The position numbers were made by a program, and so were the translations under genes. DNA of 64,000 bases from Setoptus koraiensis (taxonomy: Eukaryota > Arthropoda), in the NCBI GenBank assembly GCA_048013815.1, contig CM106586.1, forward strand, positions 5,394,001 to 5,458,000, written 5' to 3'. Below, piece after piece: positions 20,192-32,123 of this stretch (position 1 is its first letter; every line of letters begins with the position of its first letter). A model generated the notes under the pieces. The model worked only from the letters and a program-made list of their open reading frames with translations. It was not told the origin of the DNA and did not search any database.

Positions 20192-23100
20192 GCTGCTTTC
20201 ACTGTTGCCGCTGTTGTTGTTGTTGTGTGACTGTGCTACGAGATGGCCCAAGTCGCAAGTGTGAGAAGAGTCGGCACCATTATTATTTATTGCGCATGTT
20301 CACTCTACTGTCATTTGTCTTAAATTGTCTATATCCTATCTTGCCAAACTATACTGATGATATAATGATGTGCTCATACTCATGCCAGTGCACTCATGAC
20401 AGTATAGTGATTCAATTGATGAGGCATACCCATGCAGCACCACCACTGTGAGCCTCCTCCCACTCCCATGCTAAACACTTCACTCTCTGACTACTCTATT
20501 TCACTGTCTGTCTCTTTCTCGTTGTGTCTGTTTGTCTGCAAGAAACCAAATAGGGTCCTATCATCACAAAAGAGAGCTAGCTCATGTGTCAAACTAATAG
20601 TATTGTAGGCAATAATCAGAGTTAAATAGAGAAAGGGAGAGAGTTGCCTGTTGTTGTGATAGACTTGCAAGTTGCAACAATAATGTTGCTTTTGTGATTA
20701 TCAGAAGAGTTTATACAAGAATAGGCGAGCGATCATATAACGAACACAAATGACACTCTCGTTGAGTTATGTCATGTCGTTAAGTCGTTGTCCTTCGCTG
20801 CGGTGCTTCTATGCGTTTTACGATGAGCTCGACTTTATGAGCATAGCATAGCATAGCATATATATATTATCATAACGGTACCACTCTTACATAACTATAA
20901 CTCAACATCGTCTTCGTCATCAAGACTTTCCAGTTGAACTTTCCACGACATAACGCACAAAACGCTAGTTTATGGTAGAGTTATCATACTTACAGTATTA
21001 GTTAGCATAGTTTGCAAAGTATCATAGGCGTCGGCTAGTCGCTAGTAACGCGCCCCAATGAGCTCGTGCACAGTATTCACTAGTTATGTAACAATTTCCA
21101 TACATATAATAAATGGATAATTGCGCAGCGCGCGCACTGCTCAGCATGAGCGGCACATCGAGCTTCGATGGGGTGTATCTGACGGACTCCATCGCCGATA
21201 TCTCATTAAATATATTACATATAATTACAAAATTACAAAGTGAAAAACGAGTTCTTGTGAGTGTGTTAAAAAGTTAATGAACATGAGATGAGAAGAAACA
21301 CTTTGTAGCACAGTGTAATTCTTTGCGCGCGCCCCAATGCATGAATTCATCAGATTGCCTAACTATTGCAACAATCGCTAATTGTTTTTCGTTACAAGCG
21401 CCATCTAGTTGTCAAGACGCTAGATCGATAGTGGACAAAGTCATCGATGTGGCATAGTGTACGCTGGTTAGACGGCCTAAGTTAGTCCACAATTGATTTG
21501 GCAGCTAAATCTATCGCATAGATTCTTTGTGCTGACAACAAGTGTATAAAAAGTCGCACTTGTCGCTTTAAACTCTGAATTCGTATCGCGTAATTGACAA
21601 TGGTTGTGTGACGACTTGATGTATTTCCACTCACAAGTTCTAAATTATTACTTGTTAGAATCACCTAATAGTGTGTGGCGCTGATGCGTCATTTCGAGTA
21701 GACATGTTATATTGGCAGCGGGATATTTGCAACAGGTGACAGTTGCGGCTCTTGTCGCTGCCGGTGATTGTTGTAGATTTCCTTTGTCGTATGATCGCGG
21801 AAGATGATGCAAGTTTTATGGGAACCAAAACTAATGTTTCGTTGTTGGTGCGTTACCTGCACAACTTCAATTTGTGTGTCGTACATAATGCGAAAACATG
21901 CTAGGACGATTCATTGTCGCAGTATCCTCAGATTACTTAACATTATCTACTACTTTGCAGTATTGATTTCGTGCATTATCAAATGCATCGTGAGCGCCTC
22001 CGAATGACTGGACTATTTGACTGCTATTAACAGTCTCGTCGAATCAGATCCTCTGTTGGGTCAGTGGCCGTTGGCGGTAGATTATCGCACTGATTATCAT
22101 AGTAGAACTGAATGCTTTGAGCTAGGATCGATGGTGTATAAACGCGCCAAATCTATCGAAGAAGAAAATGTCGACACAAGTGAAATATCCATACTTATAC
22201 CGTCAAAGAATGAATAGGCTTATTGAAGTAGTCAGCTCAGGAAGAAATGAGCCTCTTTGAGCCCATATTGTGAATAGCCTTTAGCAATCGTACGTTGATT
22301 TTGTCTCATCATTCCAACTTTTTTTTGTACTAGTGCAAGTGTTCAACCTCACTAGTTGTGTTAATCTTATAAGCTACCAAAACTAACAAGATTAATACGG
22401 TTAACCTCAGATCAACATCTAGTCTCGTTTCCACGTTTGTGACATTCGTCCCACCTGATTGCCTCTGATTTATGAAATATTCACATAAAAAGCAAGCGCA
22501 TTCATTTTTCATCATGATTCAGCAGGCGACACCAATGGGTGCATCAGATTGGATATGGTCCAATCATCTCCACGATTGTTGAATCAGAACAAAACAAGCA
22601 AAACTACTCAAAATGAATAATTGAAATTGTTTGTTCCAACATGAAATTCATTCAAAGCAATAAATATGATCCAAGTTAGAGTTTAAATCTTAAGAAACTC
22701 GAGCGATAATAAATTGTAATTAATCATTTAGATCATTTGCGCTCAAGAAGAGAATTGGTCTTGCTGATCAAATTTTTCATCGGTAGCATAACGGGTAATT
22801 TCTGATTTCAAGTTCTTAGAGAAACCGCTCCCTGATCGTAGATGCCATCGAAGTTCGCCTGAGCGAAGCCTAGATATACTAGCGATTTTCTCTCACCTCC
22901 CAATAAGTAAACACGTTCACTCAATACAACGACTTTCAAATGGCCGTCATGAAAGCACATCTCAACTTCAAAAACTTCAAAAAATTTATTGTTGAGTCAC
23001 AGCTTGCATAGTAGCGATAAGAAAAAGCATGCTAGAAGATGATTCTATCTGTGTCTAAAGTTCGTCGATGATGACATGATCTTCGCAGACCTTCGCCAAC

Positions 23101-23805
23101 CCAGGAAACCGAAAAGGTTTCTAAGCAGGTACAGCAATATGAACATTGATCCGTGCTTTTGATATGTTTAGGTTCAACCAATCAATACTGCTTCATTCGC
23201 GCGCATAATGATCGCGGTTACATAGATTCGTTGCCAAGCTTGGTGCTTATTTGCTAATCGTGGTGGCGCTACGGTCGTATTTGTCCGTTACAGTGACTAT
23301 GATTCAACGATTCATCACATCATGTGATCTATGGTTGTTCATGAGCATGTTTATTTAACTTGTTTGACCTCACATACAATGTACTAATAAGTAAAAAATC
23401 AATACAGACTTTTTGCAAGTTCCACTAATTAGTTATGCTGTGCCGAGCTAGTGCACAGACAGGAAAATACTCGCTCAACAATGCAGAGTAAACCCGGATG
23501 ATTTGTCCATATCGCACAAAGGAACCAAAACAGTGCGATCTACATGATATAAACTGTGGAGAGAAAGCATATCAAAAACGTTTGTTGACACAATCTCAAT
23601 GGTCCATTTGACGACCAATTATTTATTGTTTGTTCCATTGTTTGAGAGACATATCTGTGTCAATAGATCAAGATACATACATTCATATATGCAAACCAAA
23701 GAATGAACTAAATTGGTGATAATTTGGAGCATTCCATCACATTGCGCATTTCCACTAATATAGTATCATAAATTAAAACTAGTTGATGCAGACTGATAGA
23801 TAGCG

Positions 23806-24805
23806 ATGACGCCGGAAACCCAAGTGGAATCGACAACGAAAAAGCGGGGTATCTTGGATTTGCCACTGACTCCATTTGATGAGCTATTGAGCAAAATCAG
23901 ACCCATGTTGAATGTTCCCAATGTATTAATTAACAAAGAAAGAATTTTAGCACAAATGAGCAATTATGACTCACGATCTGAGGATTGGTGCCACTATGCC
24001 CATTTCGACGAATCGGCGTAAGTTCATTCAATCAACTATTGTCTATTGTTGGAAAATTTAACTTTAACTAATGATAATTCCAAGCTAATCAATTGCGTTT
24101 TTCCTCTCTTTATCAATGATACGACACTATTTTTTCGTTGTGCTTTAGCTATACAAAGAATCTTGTGGAAGACGGGGGTGACTTTTACAATATCATGACA
24201 ATGTGTTGGCGACCGGGACAGACTAGTCCCATACACGGACACGAAGGGGCACATTGTTTCATAAAGGTAATGAAGAGACTCTGCATGAGTTTGCATTCAA
24301 TTGTGACACCGGTCGAAGCACATTTGATCAGGTAGAATCTTGTTATAATGTAAAACAAATACTCATCAAAAAAAAAAAAATCTAACCCCACTCCTATATA
24401 AATGAGTAGATGCTGTGCGGGTCTCTAACTGAGGAGCGCCACAATTATCCCGATGGTACTGAGAGTGATGGAGATGCTAAGCAAGGATTTAATAGAAAAA
24501 TTTTAGACACGAATAATGTTCATTATATAGATGATACAATTGGGGTGCACAAAATGACGAATCTCGATCAAAGAGATGCAATCAGTTTACATATTTACGC
24601 ACCTCCGTATCGAGAATGCAGAATATTTGGTTTGCAGTGGCCACGAAGCAGTCCTAATGTAGACTATTCATTGTCGAGCGATCGGCATCGTCACCATCAG
24701 ACTTTTTCAATTGTTAGAAATTACAAGACCGTTGGTGAGAAAATATCAACTGCTCAGCCCATAAGTGGTAGAGTTGCAAAAGTCGAATTTTACAAAGAGA
24801 AATAA
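23806..24805 (+). CDS. CDO1: Cysteine dioxygenase
   Basis: Predicted 241-residue cupin enzyme that oxidises cysteine to cysteine sulfinate, the entry to taurine and sulfate formation in the cytosol. Exons are 23806-24017, 24149-24266 and 24410-24805 (donors GC|GTAAGT and AAG|GTAATG; acceptors TTTAG|C and GAGTAG|ATG), with phases agreeing. The iron ligands are present: the H-x-H in SPIHGHEGAHCFIK and the later His in IGVHKMTN. The Cys in AHCF and the Tyr in SLHIYAPP correspond to the Cys93-Tyr157 cross-link pair of mammalian CDO1. The N-terminal extension of about 35 residues and the C-terminal 40 residues make it longer than the 200-residue human enzyme. It lies between the two arms of the inverted pair. 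Confidence 0.93.
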
Positions 24806-26382
24806 TTTATGCCGGAGGTTGTTGGCAGGAAACAATGGACCTCAATCCTGTTGAACAAATCACATCCGTTGGATCTACCAATCTGTCTGATTCAATCTGA
24901 TAATTAGCCGAACAATAGAAACACAACGCCGAGTTGTCAGTGAAAAGAATTGGATTTTGAAGCTTCCACCTTGACATCACTACTGTGCTCGAGAACAAGT
25001 TTTGTAAATGTTAATTTTTCCCTGAATAGATCACTTTCATTCAAATAGTCCGATGATGAGTCATCTTCGCTTGTTGACTGAATGGTGTTGCGAACATCGT
25101 GCAACTAATGCCTTTTATAATTATCTTATTCCGTGGTGAAATCGTAGGCTGCGATAATCACGTGACGACAGCATGAGGCGCCCCCAAGCGAGTCTCTGGC
25201 TCACTATAATGGTCTCATAATTTATGATAGTTCCTCATCAGTCAGAGTGGGGCGCCCGGTTATTGGAGGCCGCCATAGAGAATTGGAATTGAGGCGTTGA
25301 TCACGCGAAACACGCACACACAATATACGTGCGAGTCAACTGTATTGTCTTTCAACGTGCATACTCGACTTGTCCCAGCGGATTATTTGAAGGTTGAGCT
25401 TGAATAACATTGTTCGGCAACGCCGAGAGGTTTAGCTAGACTTGCAGACGCCATGAGTTGCAACCAACATAAAGCGCGCTAAAGTGGTTGCACATTGGTC
25501 GACCGACTTTTGTTCGAGGACGGACACGCCCAAATAGCCAATGTTGAATTGTGTCGGGCCAAAGGTCGGTTTAGCGCCATCTTCGTTCTGTGGACAAAAT
25601 CAGCGGCTGATAAAGTCCGGTTGGGAGCTGTTTTAGGCCCATCTTGGCGAGAATGGCTGCGCTTTTCCTTATTGACGACTGCACGTGCGACCAATCAGTG
25701 CAACTTGAGTAGACTTGCAGCGGTCTTGAATCATTTATGCCCAATATCCAATATCTGTTGTGGTGTCCGGTGGCTAGTGTGCTGCTGCGGGCTTAGTGTG
25801 AATGAAACTACAAGTTTTACAAAAAAAATGCCTGATCAATGCCAATATGGCAGCATCACTCGGCATGAGTCAGTTATTTCACATGACTTGAACATGTTTG
25901 CACAGGGGTGACACACACACACTTGTTTGCTAATCACGGTTAGATAATTATCAATGATGTAATAATAGATAAATGTAATACTGCGTGTGTGTGTAAAGTT
26001 TACCGTAAACACGTTGGAAACTTTCGAATCGAAAGTGTTTTCTCGAACACCGCAAATACATGCAGTGCCACGACAATACTACAATTTGTTAGCGTATGGG
26101 GGTGATATATTACGTTTATATACGCGATATGCACACGCACATTTTACAAGCGAACGAGCCATGCAGTTGTGCGGTGAAAACACGTTGCCGCGCACAACAT
26201 GCCCAACAGTTTACCGCCGCTCGCAATATCCCGCGTGTCCCTATAAATAGTGCCAGTCACACTGCATTTGAGCGGCCGGCTCCCGCGTTTCATGCGCGCT
26301 GCTACCCCGTGTACCTTGCCACACCGACCAGCTAACCTATTTGACCGTACCGTTGGGTGTGTTGGGGAGCGGCGGCCACAGG

Positions 26383-26432
26383 GGCGGCGGCGGCGGCGGC
26401 GGTTAGTGGTGGCGGCGGTTGGTGGTGGCGGT
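26383..26432 (+). repeat. GGC/GGT triplet-rich tract
   Basis: A run of GGC units followed by mixed GGT/GGC triplets, GC-rich against an AT-rich background. A CCG-rich tract occupies the mirror position beside the left inverted arm (about 19400-19450). Confidence 0.8.
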
Positions 26433-26726
26433 GGCCAGTGCATTTTCCGCTACTTTCTTTCTTCTCCGCCAGGGGCGTAGCGGACGGGCAGGGGTGCACG
26501 GCCGAGCACAGAGTGTATCGATGAATCGCTGCTGCCACTGCGCGCACCGCTTCAACAGTGCAGTTCGCCATTGGCATTTCAATCGCACCAACCGGTTATA
26601 CAATCGGAGCCAGAGTGGCTGCAACTCACGCTCACTCACACTGCAAATGAAAATCCGAGTGCGCCGCCCTGGCGACCCGAAAAGAAGTGGCAGAAAAGCC
26701 ATTGGCAAAAGCGCACAAACATTGCA

Positions 26727-27124
26727 GAATCACGGTTGGTATGCGAGAGTAAACTGCTGCTGTTGCTGGCTGTTTTCGCCACCCTATCAACAGAAACAGA
26801 CACACACAAACAGACAATACACGCACTCACCATGGCCATAACTGCAATGGAGATATTGGGCGCAGACACACATTTATCGTGTGTGTGTGTGCGTGTGTGT
26901 GTGCGAAAGGGAGAGCGGGCGAGCACACAACTTACAAGTCATCTTTGGAAGAAGGTGTAGGCACACTGCATCATGCGTTTCTATCTGTGTATCAGCGTGT
27001 GTGTGTGTGTGTGCGATTTCGTATCATGGTTAGTGTGGAATAGCATTGAAAGCAAAAGCAAGCGAGAGTTTAGTGCATGTTGTTGGGTAAATCTGATGAT
27101 CGGATCAGGATTTATTTAGTCACC
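26727..27124 (-). repeat. Right arm of an inverted homologous pair (partner 18861-19401)
   Basis: Reverse-complement partner of the left arm, with the collinear anchors listed there, including the perfect 33-base match at 26934-26966. It is shorter by about 115 bp between the anchors at 26744 and 26783. It lies about 1.17 kb upstream of the UGCG start codon and points away from it exactly as the left arm points away from profilin. Confidence 0.8.
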
Positions 27125-27511
27125 ACCTATACTGTATAGGAACTATACTGTATATTCTAACATCGGCACCAACGGCTACGGCAGCAGCCGCAACAACAAC
27201 ATTATTATTATTATTTTTGCACCTAGCAGTAAAAATTTATTATTATTATAATTTTTATTATTGATGTACACACATCGGGCATCAACGCTACGCCCCAACT
27301 TAGCTTTAAGGATAATTTATTTAATTGAGCCCACTACTAGCCCCTCGTCGGCGTAGCCCAGAGCCCACCACACACCAGAAATAGTCGCCGCCGCTGCTGC
27401 TGCTGCTGTTGTTGTTGTTGCGTTATTATATCCAATCGCCTGTATTGACCAGGCCAGTCAGTCTACAGTTCAGTCTGTCGTGTATTTTAGCGCACACAGA
27501 CACTCACGCAG

Positions 27512-27539
<28 letters not shown>
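27512..27539. repeat. (CA)n microsatellite
   Basis: About 14 CA units in the upstream region of UGCG. Confidence 0.9.
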
Positions 27540-27542
<3 letters not shown>

Positions 27543-27923
27543 CACATGTGGTGCATCTAACCAGTGTATAGTTTGTGTAACAATAGTTGTAGATAAACTA
27601 AACAGACACACCAGAGAGATAATATTATCATTACATTATCGCATTTTGTACTAATACAATAGAGAGAAGAAGGAGCTACTTACACACTATCACCATTATC
27701 AGGTACCCGAGCATCGATAGATTGCATATAGCGATTATTAGCATCATATCGCTCGCTCAGCAAACTGATTAATTCTATTGCAACACCACCAACAACACAA
27801 TAGAGTGCACATAGAGAAGAAAACACACACACATCACCGTAACCCATGTTTACCGTGTCCCATTATAATTAATATCTCATTATCCTCAATTGCTTAGCTG
27901 CTGTGTATTGCTAGACTCGCACA

Positions 27924-27933
27924 GTCTCTCTCC

Positions 27934-27978
<45 letters not shown>

Positions 27979-27997
27979 CCTCCCTCTCTCTCTCTCT
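27924..27997. repeat. Compound (TC)n(CA)n(TC)n microsatellite
   Basis: A CT-rich run, a CA run (about 27951-27975) and another CT-rich run, about 300 bp upstream of the UGCG start codon. Confidence 0.9.
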
Positions 27998-28294
27998 GAT
28001 TGCTGACTGGCAGGAACAATAACAGAACAATAAATAGAACACGACAAATCGCAAACTTGGCACAAAGCTACGCCGATAGCTTACACTGACAAGCAAACTC
28101 GTTTAATTAATCGAACTAATTAAATTGAACTAACTAAATGACCAGATGAATTATCGTCACCACCAGCCAATTAGCAACCGATATTACCGATGAATTCAAC
28201 CCCTACAAACAACAGCTCGTACAACAAACAATATCAACGAACCCGGCCAACCCTTACTTACCTATTTGTGTGTGAAACATGACTCATCAAAACC

Positions 28295-29680
28295 ATGAGC
28301 CTAGGCATCACAATAACGCTCTATATTATTTCTGGACTATCACTTATAATGTGGTGCGTTATATGGGTGATGCATATGATTGCAATCATAAATGCTAAAC
28401 TCAAACTACACAAGAAATCTTATACTCACACAACAACTACAGATAATAATGCGGATCCTACCCACACTACAACTCTCAGCAACAACAGCGCCGCTAACAA
28501 AAACAACAACCACAAATCTTTACAGTGTCACCATGCCTATCACATAAACCTGCCATTGCCTGGTGTATCTATTATAAAGCCATTAGTTGGTATAGACACT
28601 AATCTATACTATAACTTGGAGACATTCTTCAAATTGGACTATCCACGCTATGAGCTACTATTCTGTGTCCAAGATGATTCAGATGCTGCCATTATGATTG
28701 TCAGACAACTATTAATGAAATATCCTAATACCGATTCTAAACTATTTATTGGCGGCACAGAGGTTGGCGTTAATCCTAAAATTAACAATATGCAACCTGC
28801 TTATTTAGCTGCTAAATATGAATTGATATTAGTTTCTGATAGTGGTATATCAATGAAGTCTGATACATTAATAGACATGGTTAGTCACATGAGGGACGAT
28901 GTAGCTTTAGTTCATCAGATGCCATTTGTTTGCGATCGTCGTGGATTTCCGGCCATTATAGAGAAGGTTTACTTTGGAACAGCCCACGCAAGAGCCTACT
29001 TAACAGCGGATCTATTAGGTATCAATTGTCCAACTGGCATGTCAGCCTTAATGAGGAAATTTCTATTAGATGAGGTTGGGGGCATTCAATCATTTGGTCA
29101 ATATTTAGCTGAGGACTTTTTCTTCGCTAAATCTTTTACAGACAGAGGCTGGAAGATTAGTATCAGCTCGCAACCTGCCTGGCAAAATGCTAATACCTGT
29201 GACATAAATACACTTAATACAAGAGTCTCACGTTGGGTTAAATTACGATTCGCAATGGTACCTCAATGGACTTTATTAGAGCCATTCTCGGAGTGTATGC
29301 TTCTTGGTTTAATGGCGGCCCTAGCTTTTAGCTTTATCTGGAATTGTGACCCATTCGCAGTATTCCTATTTCATATTTTGTTATGGTTTCTACTAGATTA
29401 CATGCTATTAAGTACTATACAAAATGGTCCGTTGACATTCAGCAAAACAGATTTTGTTATAGCTTGGATGATTCGCGAGTCCACCGCCTTTTTATTATAT
29501 GTAAAAGCGTTGGCTAATCCAGAAATTAGATGGAGGTCAAGAATATTCAAATTAAGATGGGGCGGTTATGCCGAAGAGTTGAATATAAGTGACCCTATTG
29601 ACATCAACGACAAAAACACTATCAATGACAAAGTAAACAACACGATTATTGATCAGAAAATAGACTATACACTGCATTGA
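28295..29680 (+). CDS. UGCG: Ceramide glucosyltransferase
   Basis: Intronless 461-residue GT21-family enzyme that makes glucosylceramide from ceramide and UDP-glucose on the cytosolic face of the Golgi. An N-terminal membrane anchor (about 3-33) is followed by GVSIIKPLVGID, the family D motifs (CVQDDSD, VSDSGI, LAEDFFFAK) and the (Q/R)XXRW motif (RVSRW). Hydrophobic C-terminal segments (about 335-385) are as in family members. It is longer than the human enzyme (394) through a Thr/Asn-rich insertion at about 45-75 and a C-terminal tail of about 30 residues. An upstream ATG at 28279 opens an overlapping out-of-frame ORF. Confidence 0.95.
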   Translation: MSLGITITLYIISGLSLIMWCVIWVMHMIAIINAKLKLHKKSYTHTTTTDNNADPTHTTTLSNNSAANKNNNHKSLQCHHAYHINLPLPGVSIIKPLVGIDTNLYYNLETFFKLDYPRYELLFCVQDDSDAAIMIVRQLLMKYPNTDSKLFIGGTEVGVNPKINNMQPAYLAAKYELILVSDSGISMKSDTLIDMVSHMRDDVALVHQMPFVCDRRGFPAIIEKVYFGTAHARAYLTADLLGINCPTGMSALMRKFLLDEVGGIQSFGQYLAEDFFFAKSFTDRGWKISISSQPAWQNANTCDINTLNTRVSRWVKLRFAMVPQWTLLEPFSECMLLGLMAALAFSFIWNCDPFAVFLFHILLWFLLDYMLLSTIQNGPLTFSKTDFVIAWMIRESTAFLLYVKALANPEIRWRSRIFKLRWGGYAEELNISDPIDINDKNTINDKVNNTIIDQKIDYTLH

Positions 29681-32123
29681 TAAATAAAACAAATACAAAG
29701 ATAAAAAGACAGAAATTAGTTCAAGGAGAAGAAATATCAACCATTCTTAACTATCTTTTCATGTAAATTATGTAAATTTTTTGTGAATTCTTTCTTGGCT
29801 TGATTTAACCGTTCAGCCGAGGAAAGTTTGTAATATAAACACATTTCAAAACACTACTGTGTACATCAACGATTGAAATACATTCTGTCGTAAAACACTG
29901 GTTTATTGATACTCAAGGATTAATAACGCACAACTTGATGATGACTTTATTTACGAAGCTCGCATCTTTACCATGGGATATGCTCTAATAAGTCTTACTT
30001 TAGTGGCTGCTTATAATGCGATTTGTAATCTCGAAACACTACTGGGATGACAACTCCACAAGTTGTCGTCCTTTTAGTAGTGATTTTGTTGAGCAAATAA
30101 TTAACTAGGAGAATGGACTCTAAAGTTGACGTGGGATATCTGATTAGTGGATTGCTGATTCCGATTTAATTGACGGTTGCACGCAGCGAATGATAAGTAA
30201 ATTGTCATTTAGTTGTTTACAAACAACCTAATGTCTATTGGCGAGATATGTGTTAGCAAGTCGAATTCATTGACAGTTGTCAAGTCTAGAATAAGTTAAA
30301 CAAATGTTGAATGTGCGATTTGTCAAGTAAAAGCTATGATAACATTATCTGGCTTTTGATTGATAACAAATTGTTGGCCACTCCTTCTGTCGAGTGAATG
30401 TTAATTAGTTCTCAAAATACTTGAATGTGAAAGCAGTCACGATATGATTGGACTATCTGACATGGCAACTGTGGAATATTCGAAGATAAAGTGATTAGAT
30501 TTGGTAAGAAAGAATAAGCGTATTCTCTCGGTGTACTCTAAACTTTAGAGTATAAAGCTATGCTATCGCTAATATTTTTGTAACGACGGTACTACTTTTC
30601 TCGTTGCTGCGTTGATGAGGAAGCATTTCAAGTAGTTTCGCCTTCTTTCTGAAATAACAACACACCGAGATCTTCATATCTTGGAGGTTGCGTATAGGCG
30701 TGCCTAGGTGTACACTTAAACGTTCACTTATACGTGTCGATCCTATAGTTGAAATCAACAGCCCAAAAATCATGTCATCAGGTTGAGTGAGCAGCTCGTC
30801 CTTTATAGACAACAGTAAGAAATATTGAGTGGCAGTTAGCATAATCTATTGAGCTGGGCAATGCACTATCCGCAGAACGGAAGGCAGCTTCGTGACAATT
30901 CCAATGAAGACTCAACACGAATAGAGAGAGTGTCTTGTTATCTTTCTCCCTATTTTCGAACATCATTTCAACGATAACAACAATGCCATCAACTAGACAT
31001 TGGCGCTAATGTCGCTTCGGTATCTATTTCGGTGTAGTTGTTGTTGTTGTTGATGTATTTATAGATGAAGAGAAGATTATTCAGTTTCCCAGTAAATAAA
31101 TGCTGATGTTGAGCAATATTTGAAAGCGATCGTGTCACTGTGACGGACGCATCGCGGATGGCATGACTATCTACACAACATCAGTCCAAGCTTAAGTTTT
31201 AATGGTTGCAGGCATATAGATCATGTTATATTGGTTTGTTGCTTCGAAGAGAGACGCTGTCACTAACATTAAAAGCGTCCACACTGTTGTTGGGGTGGTT
31301 ACGTAAGCAGGAAAAGATGCTGATAACATGATGGCGATGATCAAATGAATGCGATCGTTTTAATTGAATATCATTATTCTTGTAGCTGATTTATTTAATC
31401 GTAGGGGTCACGAAGGCAGATTTATTTTATTTTACGGTATGGTTAGAACAATATATAATTAGTGTGAAAGTATGTGTGCCAAGGGGCCAAGTGGCCTCTT
31501 GATCCAACCTGATTGACGCAAACCTATATTCTGATGTGCCAGATCGAGTGTCTGGGCCCAAACTGAACCTCTTGGTTCAGTAATCCGAATTAATCTGGAA
31601 GCCAGAACTCGATCCAGCGAATCGTGACGATTCAATTGTAACGATTGAATCGTAACGATTGAATCGTTGATCTATTTGAATTGAGCGCTTATCAGAAGTT
31701 GAGAAAAGTTAAAACACACAGTGATTTGCATAGAGGGCGCCAGTATAAAATTTTTCATCATCAGGTTGCGGCGTTACTAGAGATCGGTCTCGAAGTTACG
31801 TAACCTATTATTGATTCATCATTGTGGCAAGATCCGAGGGAAACAACGTTATTATCGTCAAATACATCAGCAAAATGATGTATTAATCCATTTTATTATA
31901 ATATTTTACCTCGGTTCAACCAGATTATCATCATATTGATAGCCGAGCGTACCAGGCCTATTCGTCTTCGCTTGTTCTGCCGATAAATAATAAATCTCAC
32001 ATTCTCACACATATCACATGGGACAATTGTATCGATTGTTGCCGAAACTATCGTATCGCTGACCATAACATATATTATTATTGGATAAACAACAAGAACG
32101 ACCAATACACTTAAACAATCAAT
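29681..32123. other. Intergenic region, UGCG to RER1
   Basis: This 2.4 kb AT-rich region has no gene I can support. A 94-codon open frame on - (30558-30842) has no recognisable content. A tandem inverted motif lies at 31627-31667. Confidence 0.4.
31627..31667. repeat. Short inverted and direct repeat cluster
   Basis: ACGATTCAAT (31627-31636) is the exact inverse of ATTGAATCGT (31644-31653), leaving a 7-base loop. ATTGAATCGT then recurs directly at 31658-31667. It could form a 10 bp hairpin or bind a dimeric factor. Confidence 0.8.

Larger units (their letters stand above)
18632..23805. other. Repeat-rich intergenic tract, left part
   Basis: This 5.2 kb, from profilin to cysteine dioxygenase, holds the left arm of an inverted homologous pair (18861-19401), a (GT)n at 18697-18725, a (CA)n at 19101-19135, GC-rich CCG triplet runs (about 19320-19450) and a 9 bp minisatellite at 20102-20191. 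All open frames here are short and come from simple repeats, apart from one possible small exon at 21146-21256. No established gene seen. Confidence 0.5.
24806..28294. other. Repeat-rich intergenic tract, right part
   Basis: This 3.5 kb, from cysteine dioxygenase to UGCG, holds a GGC/GGT triplet tract (26383-26432), the right inverted arm (26727-27124), a (CA)n at 27512-27539 and a compound TC/CA/TC repeat at 27924-27997. Open frames at 25479-26960 on both strands are short, overlapping and unlike known proteins. The right end must include the UGCG promoter and 5' UTR. Confidence 0.5.

Noticed and set aside
19940-20264. Open frames of poly-Val/Ala, poly-Leu/Ser or Asp/Asn
   Set aside because: They arise from translating the 9 bp minisatellite in several frames.
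23171-23183. GGTTCAACC as a tRNA B box
   Set aside because: No matching A box, acceptor stem or cloverleaf around it.
25479-26960. Cluster of 60-140 codon frames on both strands near the right inverted arm
   Set aside because: GC-rich and microsatellite sequence with mutually overlapping frames and Arg/His/Pro-heavy products; none resembles a known protein.
18861-27124. Terminal inverted repeats of one large transposon or virus-like element
   Set aside because: The interval holds an ordinary three-exon host gene and no transposase, integrase, polymerase or capsid-like frame; no target duplication was evident.
30558-30842. 94-codon frame on -
   Set aside because: No signal peptide, domain or splice context; its length is within chance expectation.
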